The notes below the pieces were generated by a model. It made no database searches. It was not told where the DNA came from and was given only the letters and a program-made list of their open reading frames with translations. From Epiperipatus broadwayi (lineage: Eukaryota > Onychophora > Udeonychophora > Euonychophora > Peripatidae), in the NCBI GenBank assembly GCA_028023455.1, contig JAQFVV010013316.1, positions 26,001 to 90,000 on the forward strand: DNA of 64,000 bases. The letters run 5' to 3'. Within the stretch, counting starts at the first letter, position 1; each line of letters begins with the position of its first letter. Shown piece after piece: positions 21,609-33,561 of this stretch. The translations under genes were made by a program, and so were the position numbers.

Positions 21609-23830
21609 TGTAACGAGCACAGACGTTCGTTACATTGTTTTTTTTTATATTTATTAAACATGAAAGTAAATTAAAAAGTTCGCATTTAAAAATTTTCTTT
21701 AAGAATTAAAAATTGAAATTAAATATCATCTTAAACTCTTATATATTAAATCGCACAGATAATGAAAAATTATTAAAATAAAACTGTATTAAAAATAGAA
21801 AAAGTATTTTAAAACTAAATTTTAAAAAGATTTGGAAATAAAATTATATCTTTAAATTTATCTTTAAATATATCTTTGATTTGGAAAACAGGTTAATTAA
21901 TCAAAAATGGAAATGATAAATTTAATTAGTTAAATGTAAACCAGCCTTGGGCATTTAAATGTAAAAACATCGGTCAGATAGGAAAACAATAGAAACTTTT
22001 AGCAAATGAAATAAATCCATTGGGAAATCGGACCTCAACGAAAAGGATCATCGCATCGATGACATAATGCCAAGTCAATCCTTCGAATACGTATAAAAGG
22101 AAAATTTGGAAATTATTAATTAGTGACTGGATTATGATTATTACGATGTGACAGATAGGTGTTAGTGCGGAGGTGCAGGAGAAGCGATTGAAGAGACGCA
22201 CGATTCAATCACTTCAGTTTTGCCAAAGAAAGAAAGAGAAATGAACTATCGTTTTCTACATTGAGGACCAACTAAATTAAAAAACCTCCGAATGAATAAA
22301 TAAAACATCGGCTAAATGTATACCAATATCTTCAGGACGGCGTGGGAATTCCCGTTCAAACTTACAAACGACAGATAAAGATGAACTGTTTAAAACCGTA
22401 AGAACTTTACAATTAATGAACATTAAATTAAAACTTTTCGTATTTAAAATAATTGCATTAGTTTCCTATCTGACTAAAGTAGTTAAAATGTTATTTGATG
22501 TATTTTTTATTTATTTGTGTAATATCATTTCCATTTATTTAATTTTGTTCTTTAAGTTTATTTATGATTTCTGTTTTCCGATAAATTAAAATATATCAAT
22601 GTTAAACTTAAGTCGGGCATGAATGGCTGTATAGATTTGTAAAGTTATATTAGGGGAGGGTAATCTTAGGTTATTTGGTTCGTGGTTAGATTGGGTCAAT
22701 GGATTGGATATATTGGTGTGATTAGTAGATGTAATATTGATTCGCTACGGGCAGAATCGCTTCATACGCCGCACTCTCCCGTTTTGCCTATGGAAGGAAT
22801 TATAAGACGCAGAGCGCAGTTCCTTTCTATGGAGTTTTTTTTTTTTATTGTTCTTCTCGTTAGATAGAAGTAATATTCCTGTCTAATGAGAGTCAATATC
22901 TTCTCTTAACCTTTTTGGTGCTGCCATATTCCGTATTACATTGAATACATCGATGTATCAGATGGATTGATGCCAGTTTGACTGCGAATTTTAGCCTAAG
23001 GTTAAATAGGGACAGAATATTTTATTTTCAAATGCAAATCTATGTGGTCTATTCATACTTGACCCTAAATAAAAATGCATTAAATTTAAGTTGTTTATAG
23101 ACGCTTGCATGGATTGGTTATCGGTTAAGTATGTTTTGGGTTTTCATATTTGATCAAAATATATAGACATTCGATAAATAATGATACCTTACGGTGAATA
23201 TCTAAAATGTATTTATTCGGATGTCTTTTAAGTTATTGGTGACAATGCAAGTATCTTATGGTGAATACTATTGGGTTACGTATAAATTTCCCTCCGCAAT
23301 TGTCAGTAATCAATAATTTTGTATTTTGATCATTTATGTTTACTTTGAAATGTTTTTGACCGTGAAATCTATGTAACCGATCTATATTCAACATTATAAA
23401 CAAGCTTTCATAAATTTATCTGTGCGAACTTAATTAAAATGTAAAATTAGAATATAATAGTAATTAAATGTAAATTAAAGTCAAAAATCAAAGTTAAAAA
23501 TAATGTTAAATGTTAAAATGTAAAACTAATACTAAAATAATTTTAAATCTTATATATATATGTGCATAAATAAATGTTTGTATGTTAATTACTGGCAGTG
23601 GCTTATTTTATTCCTCTTATATATATATTCTTATATTATATTATTAAATCTCTGCTATTCCACTGAGCTAGTGACATGGGCTAACGACCGGAACCAAAAT
23701 ATTAAAAAAAAAAAAAAAATTTTTTTTTACTTACGTATCTGCCTACTTTATAAATTTTTCTAGGTTCAAATGCCTAGATGGCGCCCTGTAGTGCAGTATC
23801 ACGTTAAGTCGCATTCTCCAGATTGTTACA
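21609..23830. repeat. Long terminal repeat 1 (2,222 bp)
   Basis: Nearly identical to 24633-26854. By eye I count nine substitutions and small indels in homopolymers or AT runs. Eight of the nine substitutions are CpG in one copy and TpG or CpA in the other. The start contains a local inverted repeat, TGTAACGA...TCGTTACA (21609-21634). Short open frames inside (75 and 61 residues) recur in LTR 2 but look non-coding. Confidence 0.9.
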
Positions 23831-24632
23831 ACTGGCCCCCAATTAGATGGCGCCCTGTAGTGCAGTTTACATTAAGTCATCTTCTCCGGATCGTTACAAT
23901 GGCTTTCCCAATCTGGGGCCGATCTTTAATAAACCACATATACCCTGAGCAAATTTTGTCAAAATGAAATGTTTTATCTGTTTACATAAGTCGTATATTT
24001 TAAATCTTATAAAAGCACTGCCAGAAAGAAATTGCGCATATATATTAAACACGAGAAAGTATAAATAATTTTAAAACTAATTTTTGTTAAAAAAAAAAAA
24101 GTCAAAAGGTTGCGATTGATATTTTTTTTTGTTGATATATATTATATGCTTTAACGTGTATAGGCGCGCACAGCCACGTAAGTTTATGATCGAAATGTGG
24201 TACCTTACGATGAGTACCATTGGGAATTTACTTCAGTGTAATCCTATTTAAGCATTTTAATCAGTCATAAATAAGTTGGTGGTATGTATAATTGTGCTGC
24301 AAATATACACGTATAAATCCATTATCTTTCAAAATGTATTTAGTTCAATGCAACCTTCTTAAATAAATAATTTAAATAACTTGCTTGTCATGCCGTATGG
24401 AAAAATAAAATGTACAAAAAAAAAATAGAACTCTTGTAGGGAGGAGGTGAACGTAAATGGTCCTTGGGAAAGCGATAGTCAACATTTTTTTTTTGTTTTT
24501 TTGTATATAGTCTTTTTGTAAAATTATTAACCGGATGTTTTGTAAATGTCTTCGTCAATCGTGTACCGTAATTACTAACCCTAAGTAAAATATTTTTTTT
24601 TTGATCATTTTTTTTAAGCAACTTTACTGATA
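23831..24632. other. Internal region of the LTR element (802 bp), no proteins
   Basis: It begins ACTGGCCCCCAATT. From 23847 to 23898 it repeats, with changes, the last 50 bp of the LTR (GATGGCGCCCTGTAGTGCAG ... CTCCGGATCGTTACA), an LTR-end relic inside the element. The rest is AT-rich with poly(T) tracts. A minus-strand frame at 24654-24388 (88 residues, Lys-rich) has no recognisable domain. Confidence 0.75.
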
Positions 24633-26854
24633 TGTAACGAGCACAGACATTCATTACATTGTTTTTTTTTATATTTATTAAACATGAAAGTAAATTAAAA
24701 AGTTCGCATTTAAAAATTTTCTTTAAGAATTAAAAATTGAAATTAAATATCATCTTAAACTCTTATATATTAAATCGCACAGATAATGAAAAATTATTAA
24801 AATAAAACTGTATTAAAAATAGAAAAAGTATTTTAAAACTAAATTTTAAAAAGATTTGGAAATAAAATTATATCTTTAAATTTATCTTTAAATATATCTT
24901 TGATTTGGAAAACAGGTTAATTAATCAAAAATGGAAATGATAAATTTAATTAGTTAAATGTAAACCAGCCTTGGGCATTTAAATGTAAAAACATCGGTCA
25001 GATAGGAAAACAATAGAAACTTTTAGCAAATGAAATAAATCCATTGGGAAATCGGACCTCAACGAAAAGGATCATCGCATCGATGACATAATGCCAAGTC
25101 AATCCTTCGAATACGTATAAAAGGAAAATTTGGAAATTATTAATTAGTGACTGGATTATGATTATTACGATGTGACAGATAGGTGTTAGTGCGGAGGTGC
25201 GGGAGAAGCGATTGAAGAGACGCACGATTCAATCACTTCAGTTTTGCCAAAGAAAGAAAGAGAAATGAACTATCGTTTTCTACATTGAGGACCAACTAAA
25301 TTAAAAAACCTCCGAATGAATAAATAAAACATCGGCTAAATGTATACCAATATCTTCAGGACGGCGTGGGAATTCCCGTTCAAACTTACAAACGACAGAT
25401 AAAGATGAACTGTTTAAAACCGTAAGAACTTTACAATTAATGAACATTAAATTAAAAACTTTTCGTATTTAAAATAATTGCATTAGTTTCCTATCTGACT
25501 AAAGTAGTTAAAATGTTATTTGATGTATTTTTTATTTATTTGTGTAATATCATTTCCATTTATTTAATTTTGTTCTTTAAGTTTATTTATGATTTCTGTT
25601 TTCCGATAAATTAAAATATATCAATGTTAAACTTAAGTCGGGCGTGAATGGCTGTATAGATTTGTAAAGTTATATTAGGGGAGGGTAATCTTAGGTTATT
25701 TGGTTCGTGGTTAGATTGGGTCAATGGATTGGATATATTGGTGTGATTAGTAGATGTAATATTGATTCGCTACGGGCAGAATCGCTTCATACGCCGCACT
25801 CTCCCGTTTTGCCTATGGAAGGAATTATAAGACGCAGAGCGCAGTTCCTTTCTATGGAGTTTTTTTTTTTTATTGTTCTTCTCGTTAGATAGAAGTAATA
25901 TTCCTGTCTAATGAGAGTCAATATCTTCTCTTAACCTTTTTGGTGCTGCCGTATTCCGTATTACATTGAATACATCGATGTATCAGATGGATTGATGCCA
26001 GTTTGACTGCGAATTTTAGCCTAAGGTTAAATAGGGACAGAATATTTTATTTTCAAATGCAAATCTATGTGGTCTATTCATACTTGACCCTAAATAAAAA
26101 TGCATTAAATTTAAGTTGTTTATAGACGCTTGCATGGATTGGTTATCGGTTAAGTATGTTTTGGGTTTTCATATTTGATCAAAATATATAGACATTCGAT
26201 AAATAATGATACCTTACGGTGAGTATCTAAAATGTATTTATTCGGATGTCTTTTAAGTTATTGGTGACAATGCAAGTATCTTATGGTGAATACTATTGGG
26301 TTACGTATAAATTTCCCTCCGCAATTGTCAGTAATCAATAATTTTGTATTTTGATCGTTTATGTTTACTTTGAAATGTTTTTGACCGTGAAATCTATGTA
26401 ACCGATCTATATTCAACATTATAAACAAGCTTTCATAAATTTATCTGTGCGAACTTAATTAAAATGTAAAATTAGAATATAATAGTAATTAAATGTAAAT
26501 TAAAGTCAAAAATCAAAGTTAAAAATAATGTTAAATGTTAAAATGTAAAACTAATACTAAAATAATTTTAAATCTTATATATATGTGCATAAATAAATGT
26601 TTGTATGTTAATTACTGGCAGTGGCTTATTTTATTCCTCTTATATATATATTCTTATATTATATTATTAAATCTCTGCTATTCCACTGAGCTAGTGACAT
26701 GGGCTAACGACCGGAACCAAAATATTAAAAAAAAAAAAAAAATTTTTTTTTTACTTACGTATCTGCCTACTTTATAAATTTTTCTAGGTTCAAATGCCTA
26801 GATGGCGCCCTGTAGTGCAGTATCACGTTAAGTCGCATTCTCCGGATCGTTACA
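24633..26854. repeat. Long terminal repeat 2 (2,222 bp)
   Basis: Direct repeat of LTR 1, ending CCGGATCGTTACA. It keeps CpG at six of the sites where LTR 1 has CpA or TpG, and has lost two at its start (ACATTCATT where LTR 1 has ACGTTCGTT). The near identity implies a recent insertion. Confidence 0.9.
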
Positions 26855-27109
26855 ATATATATATATATTTGCATCAATCAACCTTGACTTACTGAAAGTA
26901 TCTTTTTTTTTCTTTTCCATTCATAAAGCAAAATCACTATTGTTTGCAATTAGGACAAAAATACCCTTTTTATTAAAATTTATTTCTTAATTGCTTTTTG
27001 ATATGAAATAAACAACTGTGATTAATTATTTCATTTCTATAAATAAATAAAAAAGCCTTGTTATTTCTACAAAATGTACATTGTTTCTGTTAAATAAACT
27101 TAAATAATT
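26855..27109. other. AT-rich flank, nothing recognised
   Basis: Starts with an AT run abutting the LTR. No other feature. Confidence 0.5.
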
Positions 27110-27124
27110 TAATCATTGATTTTT

Positions 27125-27228
27125 TTCTCATGCTTCATAGCACCAGCTGGGAAGCGAACCCGCTATCCCAGGACAACTAACTGCCTGTAAAGCAGCGGTC
27201 ACTGATCTCTCGATCACCAATGCTTGAC
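27125..27228 (-). mobile_element. tRNA-derived SINE with 15-bp target duplication
   Basis: Minus strand: GCATTGGTGATCGAGAGATC, a GCTGCTTTACAGGCAG arm, GGGTTCGCTTCCCAG (B box), GTGCTATGAAGC, and an A-rich tail. TAATCATTGATTTTT flanks it exactly at 27110-27124 and 27229-27243. Same family as 10742 and 19324. Confidence 0.92.
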
Positions 27229-27243
27229 TAATCATTGATTTTT

Positions 27244-27905
27244 ATTAGAAACATACTAAATAATATATTTTGTTAGCAAAGATATTTTCTTATAATGAAA
27301 TTACTAATTAAAAAGAAAATAATTGGTTGACTATATATGTCAAATTTTCAATCATTTTAGCTTTCAGAACTAATTTCAATAATTATCTATATATGTGACT
27401 TGTGTTCTTTATAGCATAAGTCTATTTATGTTTCCACACATACTTCCTTTTACCTTTATATAAGTGCAAGAGAGAGTTTTGTCTTTATATTTGAACATAT
27501 ACAATGCCTCAATTTGTGCTTTATGGACTCCTGTCAGCTGTTATGTCCTTTTGCAATATTTGGAAAATTCAAAATAAATTTTATGAAGTTTCATAGTTAA
27601 GATAAAAAGAATGAATGAATGTAAAAACAGAGGGGTGGGTGGGTGTAACAATATTTAAAATTTTCTTACTTGTTTGTTTAAAACTTGCATTTTTTGAGCT
27701 ATCTTCATTAAAAAAAAACAACAAATTTTAAAATGGTTATGAAATAATTTTTTATTTTCTCTAAATTTGAGAATCCATAATAAATAAGCAATATTTCTGT
27801 TGTGCAATTTTCACCACATTATGTATGACCCCAAGATGCATTTTGGAGATCATACAACTTTTTCATGTGTCTTTGGTCATATGTTTATGATTACACCCCC
27901 CTACA
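27244..27905. other. AT-rich DNA, nothing recognised
   Basis: No supported feature. Confidence 0.5.
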
Positions 27906-27907
27906 TG

Positions 27908-28375
27908 ATGTCAAAAGTCAGATAGAAACCAATCCCTAACTTATGTGAGAGTGGTGCAGTCAAAATTACACTACAGAGATATTCATTAAATGGATAATCT
28001 CTAGTCTAATGAATGATTAATAAAAATTATTAATATACTTCCATTAAGTGGTTTGTTTCAAAGTTTGAGTGAGGGCAGTAAGTTTGACTGTATCAATTAA
28101 ACTGTAGTAATTGGTTATCCATATTTATTGAACAATGACAAAGATACAGTATGTGTAAGAGATTGTGATCTGGGTCAACTGATGACTGCTGGTTCAGCAT
28201 GAAATATGCATCTCATGGACCATATATATTTTCCACATGTCCTCAAGGTATTAAAAGTGGATAGAAACCAGTCTCTATCTTGTGTGAGAGTGGGGTAATG
28301 AAAATTACATTTACAGATATATTAAATGAATAACCTCTAGTCTAATGAATGACTAATAAAAATTATTCATAATAA
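27908..28375 (+). repeat. Direct duplication around a D element
   Basis: 27908-28032 (landmarks GATAGAAACCA, TGTGAGAGTGG, CTCTAGTCTAATGAATGA) recurs at about 28244-28375 with substitutions. Element D copy 3 lies between. The repeat could be the D family's own long unit or a local duplication. Confidence 0.65.
28160..28245 (+). repeat. Hammerhead-family repeat D, copy 3
   Basis: The hammerhead region is about 28174-28218. Core CTGATGA (28180-28186) and GAAA (28201-28204) are intact, and helix II TGCTG-GTT-CAGCA is perfect apart from one unpaired base at each foot. Helix I and helix III have drifted (ATATGCAT in place of ATACGTAT). The other copies keep helix I. Confidence 0.7.
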
Positions 28376-29395
28376 GTAACTTTAAATATTTACAATTTAG
28401 AATTTAGGTCTTAAATATGTCTTGGTTTTTCCTTTCATTTAGATGCCACTGGGCTATAGTCCCAAAAGCTATAATGATTAAAATAGTACAGAATATATGC
28501 ATATTTAAAAAGTTTTAGGAATAATAATACAAAAACATTTCTTCTCTCCATCAATTTCTTGAAGAAAATAACCAAATCATAAATTTGATTTTTTTTTTTT
28601 TGAAAAATATTTTCCTAACTTAAATGAAAATAAAGATTATGACTAGATAAGACCAGTTTCTTCATGCCTATATATATAATTTAGCGATCACCCATGTTTA
28701 TTTCAAGTAAAAATAATTGTCTTGAAAGAAGATTCAGTATTTGAATTTTGTTATAAGGGTAAGTCAGGGAATTTTGAATCCAGTGATAAAAAGGATATTC
28801 TTCATTGTAAATGCAGCCTTAAATATTCAGGTTCCATTGACACCCACACATCTTTTTGAAACTATATTTTTATCACTATAACTAATTAAAATAAGCATAG
28901 ATCTTGTTTATCAATGGGAACATTGGGAGAAAACTCTAACTGTTGTATCAAATATTTCACTTGATATTGACTTTTTGTGAGCAATATTCAGATATACCCA
29001 TCACATTGTATAATTCAATTTTTATTCTAATTTTTACTAAATTTTGTGTTTAATATTTTATGATCTTTGTAATATTTATAATTTTTTAAATATTTTATAC
29101 TATAATGAAAATATAAATAAAAAAATTATTCCAATAAAATTATAGAATAGCAGCATACGTCACTATTAAGTCTTTTTTCTTTTGGGGTTGTGAATGTTTC
29201 TAAATATTCCAGGTAAATCTTTATATCAGTGATTTAAAAAGCACTGTTTTAGAAAAATAAATCAAAATACGAACATACAATTACTTATATGTGGGTGGAC
29301 GATATGCTTTCAAGAAAAGATTATTACTAGATACTTATATTTTTATTAGTGTCATTTTTATTATTATTCTAGAAAACATGTAAATAACAAGTAAA
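28376..29395. other. AT-rich DNA, nothing recognised
   Basis: No supported feature. Confidence 0.5.
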
Positions 29396-29480
29396 ATGTC
29401 ACATGATCACTATTTCATATGTTCACATATGATTATGAAGGCTTGTACTTGGTGGCACTACTGTGGGAAAATAAATATAA
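29396..29480 (-). repeat. Fragment of element B
   Basis: TCACATGATCAC matches the reverse complement of the element B 3' tail, followed by AAGGCTTG and GGTGGCACTACTGTG from the B arm. The middle is deleted. It abuts the LINE fragment at 29483. Confidence 0.65.
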
Positions 29481-29482
29481 AC

Positions 29483-29755
29483 AAAATGATTATATAGAAG
29501 GTAGGTTCTTGGTTTTTATGCTGGGTTTGAGAAAAGATAAGGGGGATTTAGATATAAAGGCCATAGAGTTGACAAAGATTATGTTGTGAAAATGGGATGG
29601 AGCAGGATAGAGAAGAATATGGGAAAAACTTAGGGTGGGAATGAAAAGGGAAGGTAAAGTGGCTAACAGGTTTTCCTGTGCATGCTAGCTGAGAGATTCC
29701 TGACTCCAAAAAAGGATAAGCCACAGTGCATCACATCTCATCTCACCATACTCTT
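29483..29755 (+). mobile_element. 3'-end fragment of the same LINE family as 12575-13750
   Basis: Aligns in opposite orientation with 12575-12850: AAAAGATAAGGGGGATTTA, AAAGATTATGTTGTG, CTGAGAGATTC and the final CATCTCATCTCA. No coding capacity left. It supports calling both a dispersed family with a non-poly(A) 3' tail. Confidence 0.75.
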
Positions 29756-29969
29756 TTTAACAAGTAAAATGATTTAAGAATCAACCACTGACATCTGATT
29801 TGGAGTAACACATAGTGGTTTTTGAAGTTGATTAAGAGATGCCAGTAATAATTGTTACTGTTATAATAATAGCTTTATTGTTAGTGCTAATTATACAATA
29901 TGTCTTAAATGATAACATTCTTAAGGATTAATTTTCCACATAAGATGTTCTACAAGACTGCTGTCAAAT

Positions 29970-30015
29970 TCCTTCATGTACACACACACATACATACACA
30001 CACATATATATATAT
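29970..30015. repeat. CA/TA microsatellite
   Basis: ACACACACACATACATACAC followed by a TA run. Confidence 0.85.
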
Positions 30016-30429
30016 TAACAAATACATGCATCTATTCTTTACACTTTTATATAAGTAAGTATTTATTAATTGTCCCTTTCTCATCAGTATATCATTGATT
30101 TAAAACAATCTTTCCATACATCATTAATATATTATGAAAATAGTAATTTATCATAAATTGAATGCAAATAAACTTTTTAAATAACAGAAACAAATTTTTT
30201 TAGAAATTTTTTCAATTCTAAAAAAAATACTGTAATCTAAAATTCTGCAGCTTATTATTATTATTTTTTTACGATGGCCCTGACACCTAATGTAAGCTTT
30301 AGTAACTAATAAATACCATTGTGGTGGATAAAAAAGTCTTCTACTAAAATAATATTATGTAAACAGAAGTTAATAGAATCATGATAATCTAAAATTTGAA
30401 TATTTATCATTTTTAAAAAAAATATAATT

Positions 30430-30855
30430 AACTATGCCATTGTATTTATATATTGGACTATTTCTATCATCAAGTATTGAGTGTTGAATGTCTTTAGAAA
30501 AATTTAACTTTATTCAAATTTTCAAAATACATTCAATTGATGGTACACAGGTTATCATATGCACAATGTTTCAAGAAGTATTATTCTCCTCTCTTCTTCA
30601 AGTGTTGCTGGCCTGACCAGTGACAGTTCTAGCATGGGAATCAAACCTAGAGCCTTAGATTCTTGAATATTGAATTTTAAGGTAACACTCTAACCAATTG
30701 AGCCATCCTGTGCTATTGCTAACAGTTGAATGTACTTTGAAAATTTAAATAAAGTTAAATTTTTCTAAAGATATTCAATACTCAATACTAGATGATGGAA
30801 ATAGTCCAATATATAAATACAATTAAAACACCATCATCACAACCTTTAGGAAAAC
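30430..30855 (-). mobile_element. Hammerhead-family element C, copy 3 (old)
   Basis: Inverted arms (TTGGACTATTTCTATCATC on the left, GATGATGGAAATAGTCCAA on the right) flank a minus-strand core. The core has a tRNA-like part (about 30633-30712) and a decayed hammerhead (about 30560-30608): TTGAAGA for CTGAAGA, GAAACATTG for GAAACGTTG. It is more diverged than the copies at 16.9-18.5 kb. No target duplication found. Confidence 0.8.
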
Positions 30856-30954
30856 TTTGACATGTTTTATTCACAATTTCCTCTTTCATTTTTTCACGAA
30901 TTAAAAAAAATGAAATAATAAATATTTTTATATTTGTTATTAAGGATGATCATT

Positions 30955-31551
30955 TATTAGAAATGTGGGTAATGAGAAGACTGTTGCAGATTCATTCAAC
31001 AAATTTTTTGGTGATATTATAAAGTCACAAATATCAAAAATAAAATTCTATAAAATTGATTCTTTTATTATAAATATATGCATTATAGAAACTATAGTGA
31101 GCCTGGATATGCAAAAATATGAAATTGTTAATGAATAGAAATATCAAGAATAAAAAAGTGCAGATATGGATGGAGTATCATCTTCATCTCTACATAAAAA
31201 TTTGAATATATTAATACTTATTATGCATTACTTATTTAATTTTTCTTTTAAAAAATGGTATATTTTCAAAATGTTTAAAATCTGCAACCATAATATCTGT
31301 CTTCAAAAGTGATGAAAGAGAAAATTTGTAAACTATTGTCCTATAATAGTTCTGTCCTCTATCTCAAAGATTTTTGAGGTTTGCATAAAAAAAAAAAATC
31401 TTTCATTTCTTATAAGGTATAAATTGTTCTCAGTGAAACAATAGGATTATCAAAGATTTCAACAAATATGACATTAAGCAACAATATGGAATACATTACA
31501 AAATCATTTGCTAATGAAATTAAAAACTTTAGAAATATATCTGGACTAAAA
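30955..31551 (+). pseudogene. Decayed LINE reverse transcriptase, N-terminal half (jockey/CR1-like)
   Basis: In-frame remnants read NEKTVADSFNKFFGDI, then MDGVSSSSLHKNL (compare GIDGIS.. before RT motif 1), then NYCPIIVLSSISKIFE (compare NYRPISLLPVLSKIFE), then DFNKYDIKQQYGIHY and finally KKAFD (motif A, DLSKAFD) at the insertion point. The order and spacing are those of a jockey/CR1-type RT. Stops and frameshifts are frequent, and the aspartates of the active site are not both preserved. The copy is cut at AAAAGCTTTT (31552-31561) and resumes at 32489. Confidence 0.75.
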
Positions 31552-31561
31552 AAAAGCTTTT

Positions 31562-32478
31562 GATATATCAAATTTATTAAGTGCAAGCAGATAACATTGT
31601 AATAACATGAAAGCTACAACCTTCGAAAGATGCACTTTAAACATGCTTATGTGACAGCCAATCACGACTGCACATGGAACTCCCAATTCTAAAACACAAG
31701 TCAGAACTATAAGAAAAAGATGGGACCCACCTTCTTCTATGCCTAAATTTATATATGAATAAGCCAGACTCAAGCATTTTAAATTAAGAATGTGAAGCTT
31801 AAAATATCTTCACATTTAATTCACTAAACATTATATATAAATAAACAAACAAAATCTTTCGATTTACTATGAAGCAATTTTCAAATCTAATAAAATGATA
31901 GTAACAAATGTAAATATATCAAATTTATTAAGCACACGCAGATGACATTGTAATAACATGAAAGCTAAAACCTTCGAAAAATGCACTTTAAACATGATTA
32001 TGTGACAGCCAATCAGATGCAATAATGACTACATGTGGAACTCCCAATTTTAAAACACAAGTCAGAATTATAAGAAAAAGATGGGACCCACCTTCTTCTA
32101 TGCTTAAATTTATATATAAATAAGCCAGACTTAAGCATTTCGAATTAAGAGTGTGAAGCTTAAAATACCTTCACATTTAATTTACTAAATATTATATATA
32201 CATAAACAACACAAAATCTTTCGATTTACTATGAAGCAATTTTCAAATTAAATGTGAAGGTATTTTAAGCTTCACACTCATTAATTTGAAATGCTTGAGT
32301 CTGGCTTATTTATATATAAATTTAGGCATAGAAGAAGGTGGGGTCCCATCTTTTTCTTATAGTTCTGATTTGTGTTTTAGAATTGGGAGTTCCACATGTG
32401 ATCATTATTGCATCTGATTGGCTATCACATAAGCATGTTTAAAATGCATCTTTCAAAGGTTTTAGCTTTCATGTTATT
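31562..32478. mobile_element. Composite foldback insertion in the LINE relic (two direct and one inverted unit)
   Basis: Three copies of a unit of about 330 bp: 31562-31910 and 31917-32246 in direct orientation, and 32250-32478 inverted. Shared blocks include AACATGAAAGCTA, GATGGGACCCACCTTCTTCT and TTCACATTTAATT. AAAAGCTTTT flanks the insertion at 31552-31561 and 32479-32488, a 10-bp duplication that restores the interrupted LINE frame (KAFD-KAFH). No ORF, no hammerhead core recognised. Mixed tandem and inverted multimers are seen in Penelope-like elements, but the class here is unproven. Confidence 0.75.
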
Positions 32479-32488
32479 AAAAGCTTTT

Positions 32489-33060
32489 CATATGATTCTT
32501 CATGATAAACTTTATATTTTTCTTTCTTCTGGTGGATTGAAGGATCCTGTTGGTAAATTATTGGCTTTTTATCCACATGAAAAAATCCAAATTGTAAAAC
32601 TTAATAATGTATATAGTGATTGTTTAGAGTCTCAATAGGGGACCTGATTTTAGGACGTCTATTATTTAACATTTATATTAATGGGTTTTTGGACTTGGAT
32701 TATCACTCTAACATCATTAGTAATATCAGCAATAAATTATAGTATTATGGAGAGATTATTAGATGAAGATTTAAATAAAATTGCACAATAATTATATAGT
32801 CATGATTTATTGTTAAAATAAAATAAATAATTTTTTAGTAACAAAATGATTAGAGATTTGAAGATATAAGTTTTATATAACTCTGAAAATAGAATTGGAA
32901 AAATTTTGAAATCTTATATTTGGGAGTTATCTTAAATTGATTTCTTCTGATTTGACAAATATGTTAACATTCTAAGACAAATGAATTTTCTTTCTTATAG
33001 AATAAGATATATATTGCCAAAAAAAGGTTATTCTAAATATTTATAAATTAATTCATATCA
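32489..33060 (+). pseudogene. Decayed LINE reverse transcriptase, C-terminal half
   Basis: It resumes after the foldback insertion with FHMILHDKLYIFLSSGGLKDPVGKLL (compare KAFDTVNHDILL..L...G), then VKLNNVYSDCLESQ and a broken GDLILGRLLFNIYINGF (motif B region, GVPQGSILGPLLFNIYINDL). Further frames resemble LLDEDLNKIAQ..L (compare LNEDLNKISQW). The FADD box is not legible. Non-functional. Confidence 0.75.
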
Positions 33061-33560
33061 GTAAAATTTCATATGGCAAAATAACATGGTATGGAGGGGG
33101 GATTTATTAGTATATTAGCCAATGTCTAACTTTTATAGTGAATTGGGATTACTTACAGTAAATCAGTTATATATAGTTAATCTCCTCTGTGATTATTTTA
33201 AAACACTGCAAACAAATTCATTACCGATGACTTTCTCTGCAACCATTTGCATGGCTAATAGACCTCGAATAAAAGAAACTTATTAAAACGGTAAAAATTA
33301 AAATTATATTTTGGTATCTAGCTATTTCGATATTTTTTATACAAAATAAAAAAAAATATCTTAAGATAATGTAGCAATACATAAATTTAAAAAAAAATTA
33401 AGTTCTTGGAAATGGACATACAGAATTGTTCAAAGAGTGATATAATTATTTTTAAATGTTTTAATTTAAATATATATTGTGTTTCAAACTTTTATATTAA
33501 GATGTTGTAAATCATGCTACATGCATGACTCTTTTTATGAGGAAGGATTCACAATGGTGA
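33061..33560. other. AT-rich DNA, nothing recognised
   Basis: No supported feature. Confidence 0.5.
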
Positions 33561-33561
33561 A

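Larger units (their letters stand above)
21609..26854. mobile_element. Non-autonomous LTR retrotransposon (large LTRs, no gag-pol)
   Basis: Two directly repeated 2,222-bp segments (21609-23830 and 24633-26854) flank 802 bp. Each starts TGTAACGA and the second ends TCGTTACA, so the ends are TG...CA with an 8-bp terminal inverted repeat, standard for LTRs. The flanks are AT runs, compatible with a 4-5 bp target duplication. The interior has no gag, protease, RT, RNase H or integrase signature, so it would depend on another element (LARD-like). Orientation is unresolved: read forward, TGGCCCCCAAT after LTR 1 could be a primer-binding site; read in reverse, ATTGGGGGCCAGT before the LTR could be a polypurine tract. 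Confidence 0.85.

Noticed and set aside
22335-22350. CTGAAGA on the minus strand of both LTRs (also 25360)
   Set aside because: No helix II or GAAA follows.
21974-22867. 75- and 61-residue frames conserved in both LTRs
   Set aside because: They are conserved only because the LTRs are near identical; no protein-family features.
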